Source: Blautia_A ammoniilytica
Lineage (GTDB): Bacteria; Bacillota; Clostridia; Lachnospirales; Lachnospiraceae
Length of the DNA: 64,000 nt
NCBI RefSeq assembly: GCF_025566965.1
Contig: NZ_JAOQJL010000012.1
Coordinates: forward strand, 40,121-104,120
Reading direction: 5' to 3'
A model generated the notes under the pieces. That model made no database searches. It was not told the DNA's origin and saw nothing but the letters and a program-made list of their open reading frames with translations. Shown here piece after piece: positions 24,972 through 34,053 of the stretch. Both the position numbers and the translations under genes were made by a program. Within the stretch, counting starts at the first letter, position 1; each line of letters opens with the position of its first letter.

Positions 24972-26808
24972 GCATCCGTCAAGGATTGAACATACAAATG
25001 AGATCTCAGGCTTTTCTGAAGGGGAGGGTTCTGAGATCCAGCTGGAAATGGAGAACCGTATCCGGAATCTTTTATGGACAGTCAGTGGTGACTATGCCCA
25101 GGAAATGAAGCCGGATATTTCTTTATACAGGCGTTCCAGACCGCTGGCCCTTTATGATGGGATCAAGCAGGGGGCACTTGCAAAATTTTATGATAAAAAA
25201 TATCTGGGGCTTTATCTGCTGAAGAAGCTGTATTTGGGGGCAGATGAACAGCTTCTTACGAAAATGGCACAGCTTTGTATAGAGGAAGCCATTGGAGACA
25301 GAATCTGCCTGGAACGTCCAGGTATTCGAAACATGCAAAGAGAGGCTATCCTGGATATCCTTGATCAGGAGTATCTGGTGATCCCGGGTACTGGAAATAT
25401 CCCGGAAATGCTCAGGCTTATGGTTCTGAGAAAAAGGCTGGACAGGCTGGAGCACAAAAAAGAAGCACCAGTGCTTTCCTCCATGAAAAAGTACATGGAT
25501 CTGGTGAAGGAAGCAGGCAATTCCCAAGATACAGAAGCATTGGCATTTGCTATTGACCGGTTATACAATAAGGCATGTGAGCCTGACTTTGAAAAAGAAA
25601 AGGGCAGTTTTGAACAGGTGATGGCTGTCACAATGGAGGAACTGTCAGAGTTTGACTGGAAAGACCTTCTTGATGAAGAACTTTATGAGGAAAGCCTGGA
25701 AGACTATGCACAGCAGCTGGCTGATCAGATAGCCGGAATGGAGGATTCCCAGGTTACCGAGGAAATGGAAGAGCAAAGACAGACCAGGCATAAGATCAAA
25801 ATCCTTCCTCCTGAAGCATTGGAAAAGGCTCACAGGTATGTGGAACTTAATTTTGGGAAAACTTATCTGAAAGAAAATGAAGAAAAGAAAATAAACCAGT
25901 TGATGTGCAAAGGGATCCACGGAGACTGCAGTCTGTATTTTACAGAAGGGATCCTGAAAAATCCGGTTATGCGGAATTATCAGTACGAATATGCAGTACG
26001 CCTGAAAAACAAAAATGTGTGGCTGTATCATGATAAACACAGAGTTGTAAAGAGGAATGTTGCCCAGCTTACAGAAATGCTGCGTAAATCCTTGATTTTG
26101 CGAAGTGAAAACCAGGAGATCCTGTCTGACAGGGGGCAGATCCTGCCTGCCAGATTATGGAGGATCGGCAGAAGCAGGGATGCACTTCTTTTCAAAAAAG
26201 AGCAACAGGGGGATCAAACGGATTTTGTTGTAGATGTACTGATCGATGCCAGTGGTTCCCAGATGAATCGGCAGGGCCATGTGGCATTACAGGCATATAT
26301 GATCAGTAAAGCACTGGGAAATGTGAAGATCCCTCACCGTGTGATGAGCTATTGTACATTCTGGGACTATACGATTTTACACAGGCTGCGGGAGTATGAT
26401 GACCCTGACAGTGCAAGTGAAAATATATTCAATTATGTAACATCTTCCAACAACAGGGATGGATTGGCCATTAAAGCAGCCGGTTATGGGCTTTTGGGCC
26501 GTAGGGAAGAAAAAAAGATTATGATCATTTTAAGCGATGGACGACCTTATGATGTAATTGTAAACCGTCCAAATGCAAAGAATCCTAAGCCGTATATGGG
26601 ACAATATGCAGTGAATGATACTGCCGGGGAAGTCCGCAGGCTGAGAAACGCAGGGGTGAGCGTGCTGGGAGTATTTGCAGGCGAAGAGAAGGATCTGGCT
26701 ACAGAAAAGAAGATCTTTGGTAAGGATTTTGCTTATATCCGGGATATTACTGATTTTTCCAGAATTGTAGGCCGCTATCTCACAAAACAATTGGAATTGG
26801 AGGAATGA
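24964..26808 (+). CDS. VWA-domain protein, partner of the MoxR ATPase (CobT/NorD-like)
   Basis: The 614-residue protein has a long helical N-terminal part with an acidic segment (about residues 215-270) and a C-terminal von Willebrand A domain from about residue 420. The metal-site motif is DASGS in VLIDASGSQMNRQG, and a later SDGRP follows in IIILSDGRPYD-like context. MoxR-VWA pairs act as metal-insertion or complex-activation machines; the client here is unknown. I chose ATG 24964, six bases after AAGGAAG, over ATG 24958. It overlaps the upstream gene by eight bases. Confidence 0.85.
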   Translation: MNKHPSRIEHTNEISGFSEGEGSEIQLEMENRIRNLLWTVSGDYAQEMKPDISLYRRSRPLALYDGIKQGALAKFYDKKYLGLYLLKKLYLGADEQLLTKMAQLCIEEAIGDRICLERPGIRNMQREAILDILDQEYLVIPGTGNIPEMLRLMVLRKRLDRLEHKKEAPVLSSMKKYMDLVKEAGNSQDTEALAFAIDRLYNKACEPDFEKEKGSFEQVMAVTMEELSEFDWKDLLDEELYEESLEDYAQQLADQIAGMEDSQVTEEMEEQRQTRHKIKILPPEALEKAHRYVELNFGKTYLKENEEKKINQLMCKGIHGDCSLYFTEGILKNPVMRNYQYEYAVRLKNKNVWLYHDKHRVVKRNVAQLTEMLRKSLILRSENQEILSDRGQILPARLWRIGRSRDALLFKKEQQGDQTDFVVDVLIDASGSQMNRQGHVALQAYMISKALGNVKIPHRVMSYCTFWDYTILHRLREYDDPDSASENIFNYVTSSNNRDGLAIKAAGYGLLGRREEKKIMIILSDGRPYDVIVNRPNAKNPKPYMGQYAVNDTAGEVRRLRNAGVSVLGVFAGEEKDLATEKKIFGKDFAYIRDITDFSRIVGRYLTKQLELEE

Positions 26809-26810
26809 AG

Positions 26811-27692
26811 ATGAGTCCTTGGGGGAAAAAACTCAAATATATGGATTATCTGCTGATCATTGTAGGTACCTGCCTGATGGCAGTTGCTGTAATATCTGCG
26901 TTTGATAAGGCAGGAATGGTTACAGGTGGTTTTTCAGGAGTAGCCATCATTGTCAAAGAGTGGACAGAAAGCCTTGTTCCTAGCGGAATTCCCTTATGGA
27001 TCACTAACATGGCATTAAACATTCCGCTGTTCTTTTTAGGAATGAGGATCGGAGGCTTTCAGTTTGTAAAAAAAGCACTGGTAGGAGAGTTGTGTCTTTC
27101 TTTCTGGTTGGCGGTGCTGCCAGGCTGTATTCCTGACTTTAACCTGGCGGGAAATGATCTTCTGCTTGCTGCGGTATATGGTGGTGTGATTCAGGGAGTA
27201 GGCATTGGACTTGTTTTCCTTGGACAGGGGACTACCGGCGGAACAGATATGATGGCTGCCCTGATCCAGCGGAAGCTTAAGCATTATTCTATTGCCCAGA
27301 TCATGCAGTTTATTGATGGCCTGGTAGTTGTGGTGGGCATGTATGTTTTTGGCGTATACAAGGCTCTTTATGCTATTATTGCAGTTTATCTTGTTACAAA
27401 AGTGACGGATGGCATGATCGAAGGTTTGAAATTTTCAAAGGGAGCTTATATTATCACAGAGAAAGCGGATCAGGTTTCCCATATGATCATCAATGAAATG
27501 GATCGCGGTGTTACCGGCCTGAAAGGAGTAGGAATGTATTCCGGACAGGACAAGCTGATGCTGTTTTGCGTAGTCAATAAAAAGGAAATCGTTACATTAA
27601 AAGAAAAAGTGGATATGATAGACCCAGATGCTTTTGTGATCGTATGTGATGTACGGGAAGTACATGGGGAAGGTTTTATAGAGAAAAAGTGA
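26811..27692 (+). CDS. YitT-family membrane protein
   Basis: This is a 293-residue integral membrane protein with five to six helices in the first 190 residues (DUF161-type repeats; motifs GMVTGGFSGVAIIV and GQGTTGGTDMMAALI). A C-terminal cytoplasmic domain (about 205-293, DUF2179) includes DRGVTGLKGVGMYSG. Function is unknown; some relatives have been linked to small-molecule transport. ATG 26811 fits GGAGG with seven bases of spacing better than ATG 26805. It follows the VWA gene by 2 bp. Confidence 0.88.
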   Translation: MSPWGKKLKYMDYLLIIVGTCLMAVAVISAFDKAGMVTGGFSGVAIIVKEWTESLVPSGIPLWITNMALNIPLFFLGMRIGGFQFVKKALVGELCLSFWLAVLPGCIPDFNLAGNDLLLAAVYGGVIQGVGIGLVFLGQGTTGGTDMMAALIQRKLKHYSIAQIMQFIDGLVVVVGMYVFGVYKALYAIIAVYLVTKVTDGMIEGLKFSKGAYIITEKADQVSHMIINEMDRGVTGLKGVGMYSGQDKLMLFCVVNKKEIVTLKEKVDMIDPDAFVIVCDVREVHGEGFIEKK

Positions 27693-27801
27693 GAAGTTTT
27701 GAATAAAAATTTGTAAATTTTTTCTGATTTCCTCTTTCTTTTTTGGTTATTTTGTATTAAAATAACTTAAAACACTTTTACATGAGAAGGGATTGAATAG
27801 A

Positions 27802-28890
27802 ATGATATCAAGCCAGGTATTACAGAATACCCTCGAGGGACTTAAAGAGATATCCAGGACACAGTTTTGTGTGATGGATACAGATGGCAAGACACTTGCA
27901 TCCACATGTACTGATTTCGAGATCCAGGCAGGGGATGTTCAGGCATTTGTTGATTCGCCGGCAGAGAGTCAGCTTGTGAGAGGTTATCAGTATTTCAAAG
28001 TGAATGATGACTATCAGCTGGAGTATATCCTTGTAGCTCATGGAGAGGACGAGGATACGTATATGGTCGGGAAGCTGGCAGCATTTCAGCTTCAGAGTCT
28101 GATCGTAGCTTATAAGGAGCGTTTTGACAAAGACAGTTTTATCAAGAATCTTCTTCTTGATAATCTTCTTCTTGTAGATATTTACAATCGTGCCAAGAAG
28201 CTTCACATCGATGCTGATGTGCGCCGCGTGGTTATGCTGATCGAACTTCCACAGGAGAGAGAGCATAGTTCTGTAGAGAGCATTAAGAGTATTTTTGGTG
28301 GTAAGAGCAAAGATTTTATCACGGCCGTAGATGAGAAGAGTGTGATCATTGTAAAGGAACTGGAAGAGGGCGAAGGCTATGAGACTATGGATAAGCTGGC
28401 CCAGACGATCCTGGACACACTTGGACTTTCCAGAGAAGACGGAGTACATGTTGCATACGGTACCATTGTGAAGGAGCTTAAGGAAGTGTCACGATCCTAC
28501 AAGGAAGCACGTATGGCTTTGGATGTAGGTAAGATTTTCTTCCCGGAGAAGGATGTTATCGCATACAGCTCTCTGGGTATCGGACGTCTGATCTATCAGC
28601 TCCCGATTCCACTGTGCAAGATGTTCATTAAGGAGATCTTTGGCGGTAAGTCACCGGATGATTTTGATGAAGAGACACTGACTACCATTGATAAATTCTT
28701 TGAGAACAGCCTGAATGTGTCAGAAACATCCAGACAGCTTTATATCCACAGGAATACTCTTGTATACCGACTGGATAAGCTGCAGAAGAGTACAGGACTG
28801 GATCTTCGTGTATTTGAAGATGCCATTACCTTTAAGATTGCTCTTATGGTTGTAAGATATATGAAATACATGGAAACGCTGGAGTACTAA
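27802..28890 (+). CDS. PucR/CdaR-family transcriptional regulator
   Basis: This 362-residue protein has an N-terminal sensor region (FCVMDTDGKTLAST near residue 19) typical of CdaR-like regulators. A C-terminal PucR helix-turn-helix of about 55 residues reads NVSETSRQLYIHRNTLVYRLDKL. I chose ATG 27802 with GAAGGGA ten bases upstream over a TTG at 27793. Targets are unknown; it stands alone before a terminator. Confidence 0.88.
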   Translation: MISSQVLQNTLEGLKEISRTQFCVMDTDGKTLASTCTDFEIQAGDVQAFVDSPAESQLVRGYQYFKVNDDYQLEYILVAHGEDEDTYMVGKLAAFQLQSLIVAYKERFDKDSFIKNLLLDNLLLVDIYNRAKKLHIDADVRRVVMLIELPQEREHSSVESIKSIFGGKSKDFITAVDEKSVIIVKELEEGEGYETMDKLAQTILDTLGLSREDGVHVAYGTIVKELKEVSRSYKEARMALDVGKIFFPEKDVIAYSSLGIGRLIYQLPIPLCKMFIKEIFGGKSPDDFDEETLTTIDKFFENSLNVSETSRQLYIHRNTLVYRLDKLQKSTGLDLRVFEDAITFKIALMVVRYMKYMETLEY

Positions 28891-28935
28891 TGCCGGCATT
28901 TATGTGGCTTTCAGTAATTTTCAGAAGGAAATACC

Positions 28936-28970
28936 AATTGTCTACCGTTTTTTCAGCGGTAGACAATTTT
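28936..28970 (+). terminator. Terminator after the PucR-type regulator
   Basis: AATTGTCTACCG pairs with CGGTAGACAATT around a T-rich loop and is followed by TTCTT. It could work in both directions. Confidence 0.8.
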
Positions 28971-29014
28971 CTTATGGCACTTTGATGTCTTCCTTATGTA
29001 CTTCTTAAAAAAAT

Positions 29015-29067
29015 ACGTGTAAATATGTGTGAATCATATTGGCACACGTGTAAATACGTGCTATAAT
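29015..29067 (+). promoter_or_regulatory. hicAB promoter with duplicated operator
   Basis: TTGGCA (29039-29044) and TATAAT (29062-29067) have a 17-bp spacer. The spacer itself is filled by ACGTGTAAATACGTG (29046-29060), with CACGT/ACGTG arms. A near copy ACGTGTAAATATGTG lies exactly 31 bp upstream (29015-29029), about three helical turns. These are likely HicB binding sites. Confidence 0.75.
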
Positions 29068-29090
29068 ATAACTATGGAAGGAGAAAAAAG

Positions 29091-29276
29091 ATGAAAACAT
29101 CAGAGCCAATCAAATTGTTAAAGAAGAACCACTGCCACTTGGCAGAGCATGGTAAAGAACATGACAAGTGGTATAGTGAGATAACAGGCAAAACATTCAT
29201 GATCCCACGACATGGCGGAAAAGAAATACCAACTGGCACAGCAAACAGAATATTAAGGGATGCGGGGATTAAATAA
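29091..29276 (+). CDS. hicA: HicA-family mRNA interferase toxin
   Basis: This is a 61-residue toxin expected to cleave mRNA on ribosomes or free transcripts. The layout is that of HicA: an N-terminal helix (EPIKLLKKN), a conserved glycine-histidine pair in the HGKEHDKW segment, and the C-terminal motif IPRHGGKEIPTGTANRIL. GGAAGGAG precedes the ATG. The antitoxin gene follows after 55 bp under the same promoter. Confidence 0.92.
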   Translation: MKTSEPIKLLKKNHCHLAEHGKEHDKWYSEITGKTFMIPRHGGKEIPTGTANRILRDAGIK

Positions 29277-29331
29277 GACCTGGCATAGCAAAATATAAAA
29301 GAATAGCACAGGAAAGATTGGGAGGTGCAAC

Positions 29332-29736
29332 ATGGCAAAATATGCATATCCGGCTGTATTTACACCGGAGGAGAGCGGACGATTTTCAGTGAACTTTCCG
29401 GATTTGGAAAGCTGCTATACATGTGGCGATGATATGAAAGATGCATTGATTATGGCAGAGGATGCATTGGCATTTACTTTATATGATTATGAGAGAGAAG
29501 GAAAGGCAATTCCTGAACCGTCAGTACAAGACGATATCACATTGGAAGGAAAGGAATTTATTAATTACGTTGCATGTGATACACTTGAATATCGCAAGCT
29601 CCATAACAACAGGGCTGTGAAGAAAACTCTTACGATTCCAGAGTGGCTGAATGAATCAGCAACAAGTATGGGGTTGAATTTTTCTCAGGTATTACAGGAT
29701 GCACTGATGGAAAAAGTAGGAGCTGGCCGAAAATAA
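29332..29736 (+). CDS. hicB: HicB-family antitoxin
   Basis: The 134-residue antitoxin has the degraded RNase-H-like HicB domain at its N-terminus (YPAVFTPEESGRFSVNFPDLESCYTCG-type, residues 5-31). A C-terminal DNA-binding part (KKTLTIPEWLNESATSMG) belongs to the ribbon-helix-helix type. It should neutralise HicA and repress the operon through the repeated operator. GGGAGGTG precedes the ATG. A terminator follows. Confidence 0.92.
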   Translation: MAKYAYPAVFTPEESGRFSVNFPDLESCYTCGDDMKDALIMAEDALAFTLYDYEREGKAIPEPSVQDDITLEGKEFINYVACDTLEYRKLHNNRAVKKTLTIPEWLNESATSMGLNFSQVLQDALMEKVGAGRK

Positions 29737-29746
29737 TAAGAAGAAG

Positions 29747-29772
29747 GCACTCGGAAAACCGGGTGCTTTTTT
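29747..29772 (+). terminator. Terminator of hicAB
   Basis: GCACTCGG pairs with CCGGGTGC around AAAA and is followed by six T. Confidence 0.93.
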
Positions 29773-29842
29773 ATGTAGAAGCTGTGAAATGCCTTGCTTT
29801 TGGAAAAGGGTGCATGTATAATAAATTACCGGAAAATAGCAG

Positions 29843-29871
29843 TTGCAATTTAATAAAAGATATATTACAAT
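29843..29871 (+). promoter_or_regulatory. Promoter of ftsEX
   Basis: TTGCAA (29843-29848) and TACAAT (29866-29871) are separated by 17 bp, 39 bp upstream of ftsE. Confidence 0.6.
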
Positions 29872-29910
29872 AATGTTACATAAAAGTTACGCATAACAAA
29901 GGAGACCATT

Positions 29911-30594
29911 ATGATCGATTTAATGGATGTAACCAAGTCTTATGGGCAGGGTCTTCCGGCTGTGAATCATGCCAACCTGCATGTTGATAAAGGGGAATTT
30001 GTATTTGTGGTAGGGAGCAGCGGCTCCGGGAAGTCCACACTGATCAAACTTTTACTGAAGGAACTGGATTCTACTTCAGGTGAGATCATTGTAAGCGGAG
30101 AACGTCTGGAAGGGATGAAGCACCGCAGAGTAGCCAAATACCGCAGGAAGCTGGGAGTTGTGTTCCAGGATTTCCGTCTTTTAAAGGACAGGGATGTTTA
30201 TGAGAATGTTGCTTTTGCACAGCGTGTGATCAACCGTCCTACCAGAGTGATCCGTAAAAGAGTGCCGGAGGTTTTGCAGGAGGTAGGGCTTGCAGGGAAA
30301 TATAAGGCATTTCCAGACGAACTGTCCGGCGGAGAGCAGCAGAGAGTGGCTCTTGCAAGAGCGATCGTAAACCGTCCGGATATTCTCCTGGCAGATGAGC
30401 CAACCGGTAATCTTGACCCTAAGACCTCTGAGGAGATCATGAAGCTTCTGGAAGAGATCAATGAGAGAGGCACAACCGTACTGGTAGTTACCCACAACAA
30501 AGAGATCGTCAATGCCATGAAGAAAAGGGTAGTTACCATGCATAATGGCGTGATCATCAGTGACGAGAAAGAGGGAGAATATCATGAGGCCTAG
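29911..30594 (+). CDS. ftsE: Cell division ATP-binding protein FtsE
   Basis: FtsE is the ABC ATPase that, with FtsX, transmits a signal through the membrane to activate peptidoglycan hydrolases at the septum. The 227-residue protein has Walker A GSSGSGKST, the signature LSGGEQQRVALARA and Walker B ILLADEPTGNLDP. It overlaps ftsX by eleven bases. A divisome-linked amidase or NlpC/P60 enzyme would be the expected effector but is not adjacent. Confidence 0.96.
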   Translation: MIDLMDVTKSYGQGLPAVNHANLHVDKGEFVFVVGSSGSGKSTLIKLLLKELDSTSGEIIVSGERLEGMKHRRVAKYRRKLGVVFQDFRLLKDRDVYENVAFAQRVINRPTRVIRKRVPEVLQEVGLAGKYKAFPDELSGGEQQRVALARAIVNRPDILLADEPTGNLDPKTSEEIMKLLEEINERGTTVLVVTHNKEIVNAMKKRVVTMHNGVIISDEKEGEYHEA

Positions 30595-31489
30595 TACGAT
30601 CTGGTATACCCTGAAGCAGGGTGTAAAAAATATTAAAAGAAATATGATGTTTTCCATTGCATCAGTTCTTACCATGTCCGCCTGTATACTATTGTTTGGT
30701 GTTTTTTATTCTATTGTGAATAATGTGAATAATATTGCACATAAGGTGGAAGAGGAGGTTCCTATCACAGTATTTTTTGATGAAGGGACTACGGATGAGC
30801 AGATCCAGCAGATCGGTGCGTTGATCCAGGAACGTCCTGAAGTAGCACAGATTCAGTATGAGTCTGCAGATGATGCCTGGGAAAAGATGAAGAAAGAATA
30901 TTTTGGAGATACAGATGTAGCTGACGGATTTAAGGATGACAATCCGCTGGTGAATTCCTCCAACTACCAGGTATATCTGAAGGACATTTCCAAACAGGCA
31001 GTGATCGTAGCGTATATCCAGACTTTGGATCACGTAAGAGAGGTTAGTCAGTCTGAGCAGGCAGCCAAGACGCTTGGTTCCATTAACAAGCTGGTATCCG
31101 GTATTTCCATTGTGATCATTGTGATCCTTCTTCTGATCTCTGTATTTTTGATCAGCAATACAGTGTCCGTAGGTATAACTGTGCGTAAGGATGAGATCGG
31201 GATCATGAAATATATCGGAGCCACAGATGCTTTTGTACGTGCACCGTTCCTTCTGGAAGGTATGGTGCTTGGAGTGATAGGAGCGGCTATTCCCCTTGTG
31301 ATCCTGTATTTTGCTTATAATAGTGCAGTTACTTATGTACTGACCAGGTTTAATGTACTTATGGGCGTGGTTGAGTTCATACCAGTAGGCAGGATCTACA
31401 TGACACTTCTGCCCATCGGTCTGGCACTGGGGATCGGGATCGGTCTTTTGGGAAGCTTCTGGACAACCAGAAAGCATTTGAAAGTATAA
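30584..31489 (+). CDS. ftsX: Cell division permease-like protein FtsX
   Basis: The 301-residue protein has one N-terminal helix (about 22-45), an extracellular domain (about 45-165) and three C-terminal helices, the standard FtsX topology. The conserved juxtamembrane RKDEIGIMKYIGAT motif is visible. I chose ATG 30584 (MRPSTIWY) with GAAAGAGGGAG upstream; earlier in-frame codons overlap ftsE too far. A hairpin with a short T-run follows before the protease gene. Confidence 0.95.
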   Translation: MRPSTIWYTLKQGVKNIKRNMMFSIASVLTMSACILLFGVFYSIVNNVNNIAHKVEEEVPITVFFDEGTTDEQIQQIGALIQERPEVAQIQYESADDAWEKMKKEYFGDTDVADGFKDDNPLVNSSNYQVYLKDISKQAVIVAYIQTLDHVREVSQSEQAAKTLGSINKLVSGISIVIIVILLLISVFLISNTVSVGITVRKDEIGIMKYIGATDAFVRAPFLLEGMVLGVIGAAIPLVILYFAYNSAVTYVLTRFNVLMGVVEFIPVGRIYMTLLPIGLALGIGIGLLGSFWTTRKHLKV

Positions 31490-31502
31490 GGTATTAGAAT
31501 GT

Positions 31503-31534
31503 GGGATTGATGCAGATGCGTCAATCCCTCTTTT
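31503..31534 (+). terminator. Terminator or attenuator between ftsX and the S41 protease gene
   Basis: GGGATTGA (31503-31510) pairs with TCAATCCC (31521-31528), followed by TCTTTT. It ends only two bases before the ribosome site region of the next gene. Confidence 0.75.
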
Positions 31535-31546
31535 GCAGGAGGAATG

Positions 31547-32749
31547 ATGGCAGATAATAATTTCTGGAAAGGTGCAGCCTTTGGTACAGCTTTTACAGTT
31601 GCAGTGGCAGCAGGAGGATATGCAGGATACAAATATGCACAGGTACCAGCAGATGGGACAGTGCTTTCTGATAGTGCCAGGGTCCAGAAGCTGGAGTACC
31701 TGGAAGAACTGATCGATACTTATTATCTTGAGGATAAGGATGAAGACGAACTGGCAGAAGGGCTATATGCAGGATTGATCTATGGCCTTGGGGATCCTTA
31801 TTCCAGATACTATACAGCAAAGGAATATCAGGAGGAAAATACCAGTTCTCAGGGGTCCTATGTAGGGATCGGCGTTGTGATGCAGGAGAATAAAGAAGGA
31901 GGCGTGCAGATCGTTCAGTGCTATGAGGGAGGACCAGGCGAAGCAGCAGGTCTTAAGGAAGGGGATGTGGTCAGTGCTGTTGACGGACAGGATATTACAG
32001 AAAGCTCTGTTTCTGAAGTGGCGTCCATGATCCGGGACAGTGATGCCGAGAATGTTATCCTTACGGTGCACAGAGAAAATGCAGATGAGCCTCTTACCAT
32101 TACAGTCCCTATTACAGATGTGGAACTGCCATCTGTTTTTCATGAGATGCTGGAGCCTAAGATTGGATATATCCGGATCACAGAATTTAAAGGGGTTACT
32201 GAGGAACAATATACAACCGCATTTCAGGATCTGAAGGATCAGGGTATGGAGAAGATGATCGTAGATCTTCGGGATAATCCAGGGGGACTGCTGGATTCTG
32301 TCTGTGATATCTTAAGGCAGATCCTTCCGGAAGGCCTGATCGTTTATACTGAGGATAAAAACGGAAACCGGGAAGAAGAAACCTGTGACGGGAAAAATGC
32401 CCTTGATATCCCCCTGGCAGTGCTTGTTAATGAAAACAGCGCCAGCGCATCCGAGATTTTTGCAGGGGCAGTTAAGGATTACGGGATCGGAACAATTGTG
32501 GGCACTACTACCTATGGAAAGGGGATCGTACAGTCCATACGTACTCTTTCGGATGGAAGTGCAGTGAAGCTTACAGTTTCCAAATATTATACTCCAAAAG
32601 GCAATAATATCCATAAGACAGGGATCACCCCGGATGTAGAAGAGAAGCTGGATTCCAATCTTTTGAACAAAAGTGATTACAGCCATGAAGAGGATAATCA
32701 GCTTCAGAGGGCCATTCAGGTTCTGGAAAATGATGGAGAAAGCAGCTGA
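31547..32749 (+). CDS. S41-family carboxyl-terminal processing protease (CtpA-like)
   Basis: This is a 400-residue secreted or membrane-anchored serine protease. An N-terminal helix (about residues 8-30) anchors it outside the membrane. A PDZ domain covers about 105-190 (GIGVVMQ and GLKEGDVVSAVDG). The S41 domain has the catalytic serine in NSASASEIFAGA and the lysine in TYGKGIVQS. ATG 31547 has AGGAGG four bases upstream; ATG 31544 is only one base away. It likely trims cell-envelope proteins, in keeping with the ftsEX and 3D-protein neighbours. Confidence 0.92.
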   Translation: MADNNFWKGAAFGTAFTVAVAAGGYAGYKYAQVPADGTVLSDSARVQKLEYLEELIDTYYLEDKDEDELAEGLYAGLIYGLGDPYSRYYTAKEYQEENTSSQGSYVGIGVVMQENKEGGVQIVQCYEGGPGEAAGLKEGDVVSAVDGQDITESSVSEVASMIRDSDAENVILTVHRENADEPLTITVPITDVELPSVFHEMLEPKIGYIRITEFKGVTEEQYTTAFQDLKDQGMEKMIVDLRDNPGGLLDSVCDILRQILPEGLIVYTEDKNGNREEETCDGKNALDIPLAVLVNENSASASEIFAGAVKDYGIGTIVGTTTYGKGIVQSIRTLSDGSAVKLTVSKYYTPKGNNIHKTGITPDVEEKLDSNLLNKSDYSHEEDNQLQRAIQVLENDGESS

Positions 32750-32783
32750 TTTTATAAAAATTCTGTGAACATGGGTCAGAAAA

Positions 32784-32812
32784 TTGAATGAGACACTGTT
32801 CTGTGCTATGAT
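32784..32812 (+). promoter_or_regulatory. Promoter of the SH3/3D protein gene
   Basis: TTGAAT (32784-32789) and TATGAT (32807-32812) are separated by 17 bp. Confidence 0.55.
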
Positions 32813-32871
32813 AAGGCAGAGTAGGGACAGAAGACAAGCTTATGGGTTTCTTGACAGAGAGGAGACTGACC

Positions 32872-33966
32872 ATGAAAAGAAAAATATTTCTGGCTGGCTT
32901 ATGTACAGCTCTTTTAACACCCATCCCTGTTTCAGCTCAGGTACTGGATTATGCTGGGATTGTTGATAAATACAAACAGGAAGATAAAGCACTGCAGCGC
33001 TTTTTATTGGATGACGGGGCAGGAGGCACTGTGACAGCGCTGGCGGATGCAGAGGATTTATATATTACATCCAAGAGTGCCCAGATACATTCCAAGCCAG
33101 GAGAGACAGGAGATGTGCTTGATACGGCTGTCTTTGGTACAGAGCTGGAACGGGTTGCAGTATGTGATAATGGCTGGAGCAAGGTAGAATACACATCCGA
33201 TACAGGAGAACAGATCAGTGGCTTTGTTTCAGATACACAGCTTGGCCAGGGTACAGCACTGGAAGAGGTGAATGACACGGTTACTGTTGCCAGGGACTGT
33301 GATGTTCTTGATTTTCCGGGAAGAAAAGACGGTGAAGTAACAGGTGAAGTCCTGGAAGAGGATCAGATTACCAGAACCGGCATTGTAGATGGAATCTGGA
33401 GCCGGATCATTTTTGAAAATGAGGAAGGCACATCCAGTACAGGATATATACCTACCAATGTGCTGGAAGGTTATGAGGATGAAAGCCTTACGGCAAAAGC
33501 AGATACTTCTACTTCGAACGGAGACATCCAGGCAGGAAGCATCCACAAAAGTGCAGGAGAAGGTGTTTTCGCTGAGGCTGTTGACGGTGTGACATCTGTC
33601 AATGGCAGCGGTGCCGCCGCAGATGGCGTACAGGTAGGCACTCCTATTTCCGTATCAGCAGATGCATCACTGAAGTCTCTTGGCACTTTTCGTATCACAC
33701 ATTATTGTCCATGCAGTATCTGCTGTGGTCCATGGTCCAATGGGATCACATCTACCGGTGTTACTGCAGTGACCAACCGTACCATTGCTGTGGATCCTAC
33801 CCAGATCCCATATGGCTCCAAGGTTGTGATCGACGGACAGGTATATGTGGCAGAAGACTGCGGTGGTGCGATCAAGGAGAATTGCATTGATATTTATGTA
33901 GGAAGCCATGCAGAAGGGGAAAGCAAGGGTGTGTACTACACAGAAGTATATCTGATACAGGAATAA
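32872..33966 (+). CDS. Secreted SH3- and 3D-domain cell-wall protein
   Basis: This 364-residue exported protein has a signal peptide (MKRKIFLAG...PVSA, cleavage near residue 23). Two SH3-like repeats follow (about 60-125 and 130-200), then a low-complexity linker and a C-terminal 3D domain from about residue 275. The three conserved aspartates are visible in AVDPTQIPYGS, VAEDCGG and CIDIYVG. Such domains are found in lytic transglycosylase-like and resuscitation-promoting proteins. I chose ATG 32872 with GAGAGGAG upstream over ATG 32842, because it places the signal peptide at the N-terminus. Confidence 0.9.
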   Translation: MKRKIFLAGLCTALLTPIPVSAQVLDYAGIVDKYKQEDKALQRFLLDDGAGGTVTALADAEDLYITSKSAQIHSKPGETGDVLDTAVFGTELERVAVCDNGWSKVEYTSDTGEQISGFVSDTQLGQGTALEEVNDTVTVARDCDVLDFPGRKDGEVTGEVLEEDQITRTGIVDGIWSRIIFENEEGTSSTGYIPTNVLEGYEDESLTAKADTSTSNGDIQAGSIHKSAGEGVFAEAVDGVTSVNGSGAAADGVQVGTPISVSADASLKSLGTFRITHYCPCSICCGPWSNGITSTGVTAVTNRTIAVDPTQIPYGSKVVIDGQVYVAEDCGGAIKENCIDIYVGSHAEGESKGVYYTEVYLIQE

Positions 33967-34053
33967 AATAAGGCTGAGGATAAAGATTTTCGGCTATGGT
34001 ACTTGCAGATGATTAGTGAGAAACGACAGATAAGAGGATTGGAGACAGGACAA

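Noticed and set aside
28913..28930. A CodY-box-like sequence AATTTTCAGAAGGAA
   Set aside because: It departs from the consensus at four of fifteen positions and lies after a gene, just before a terminator.
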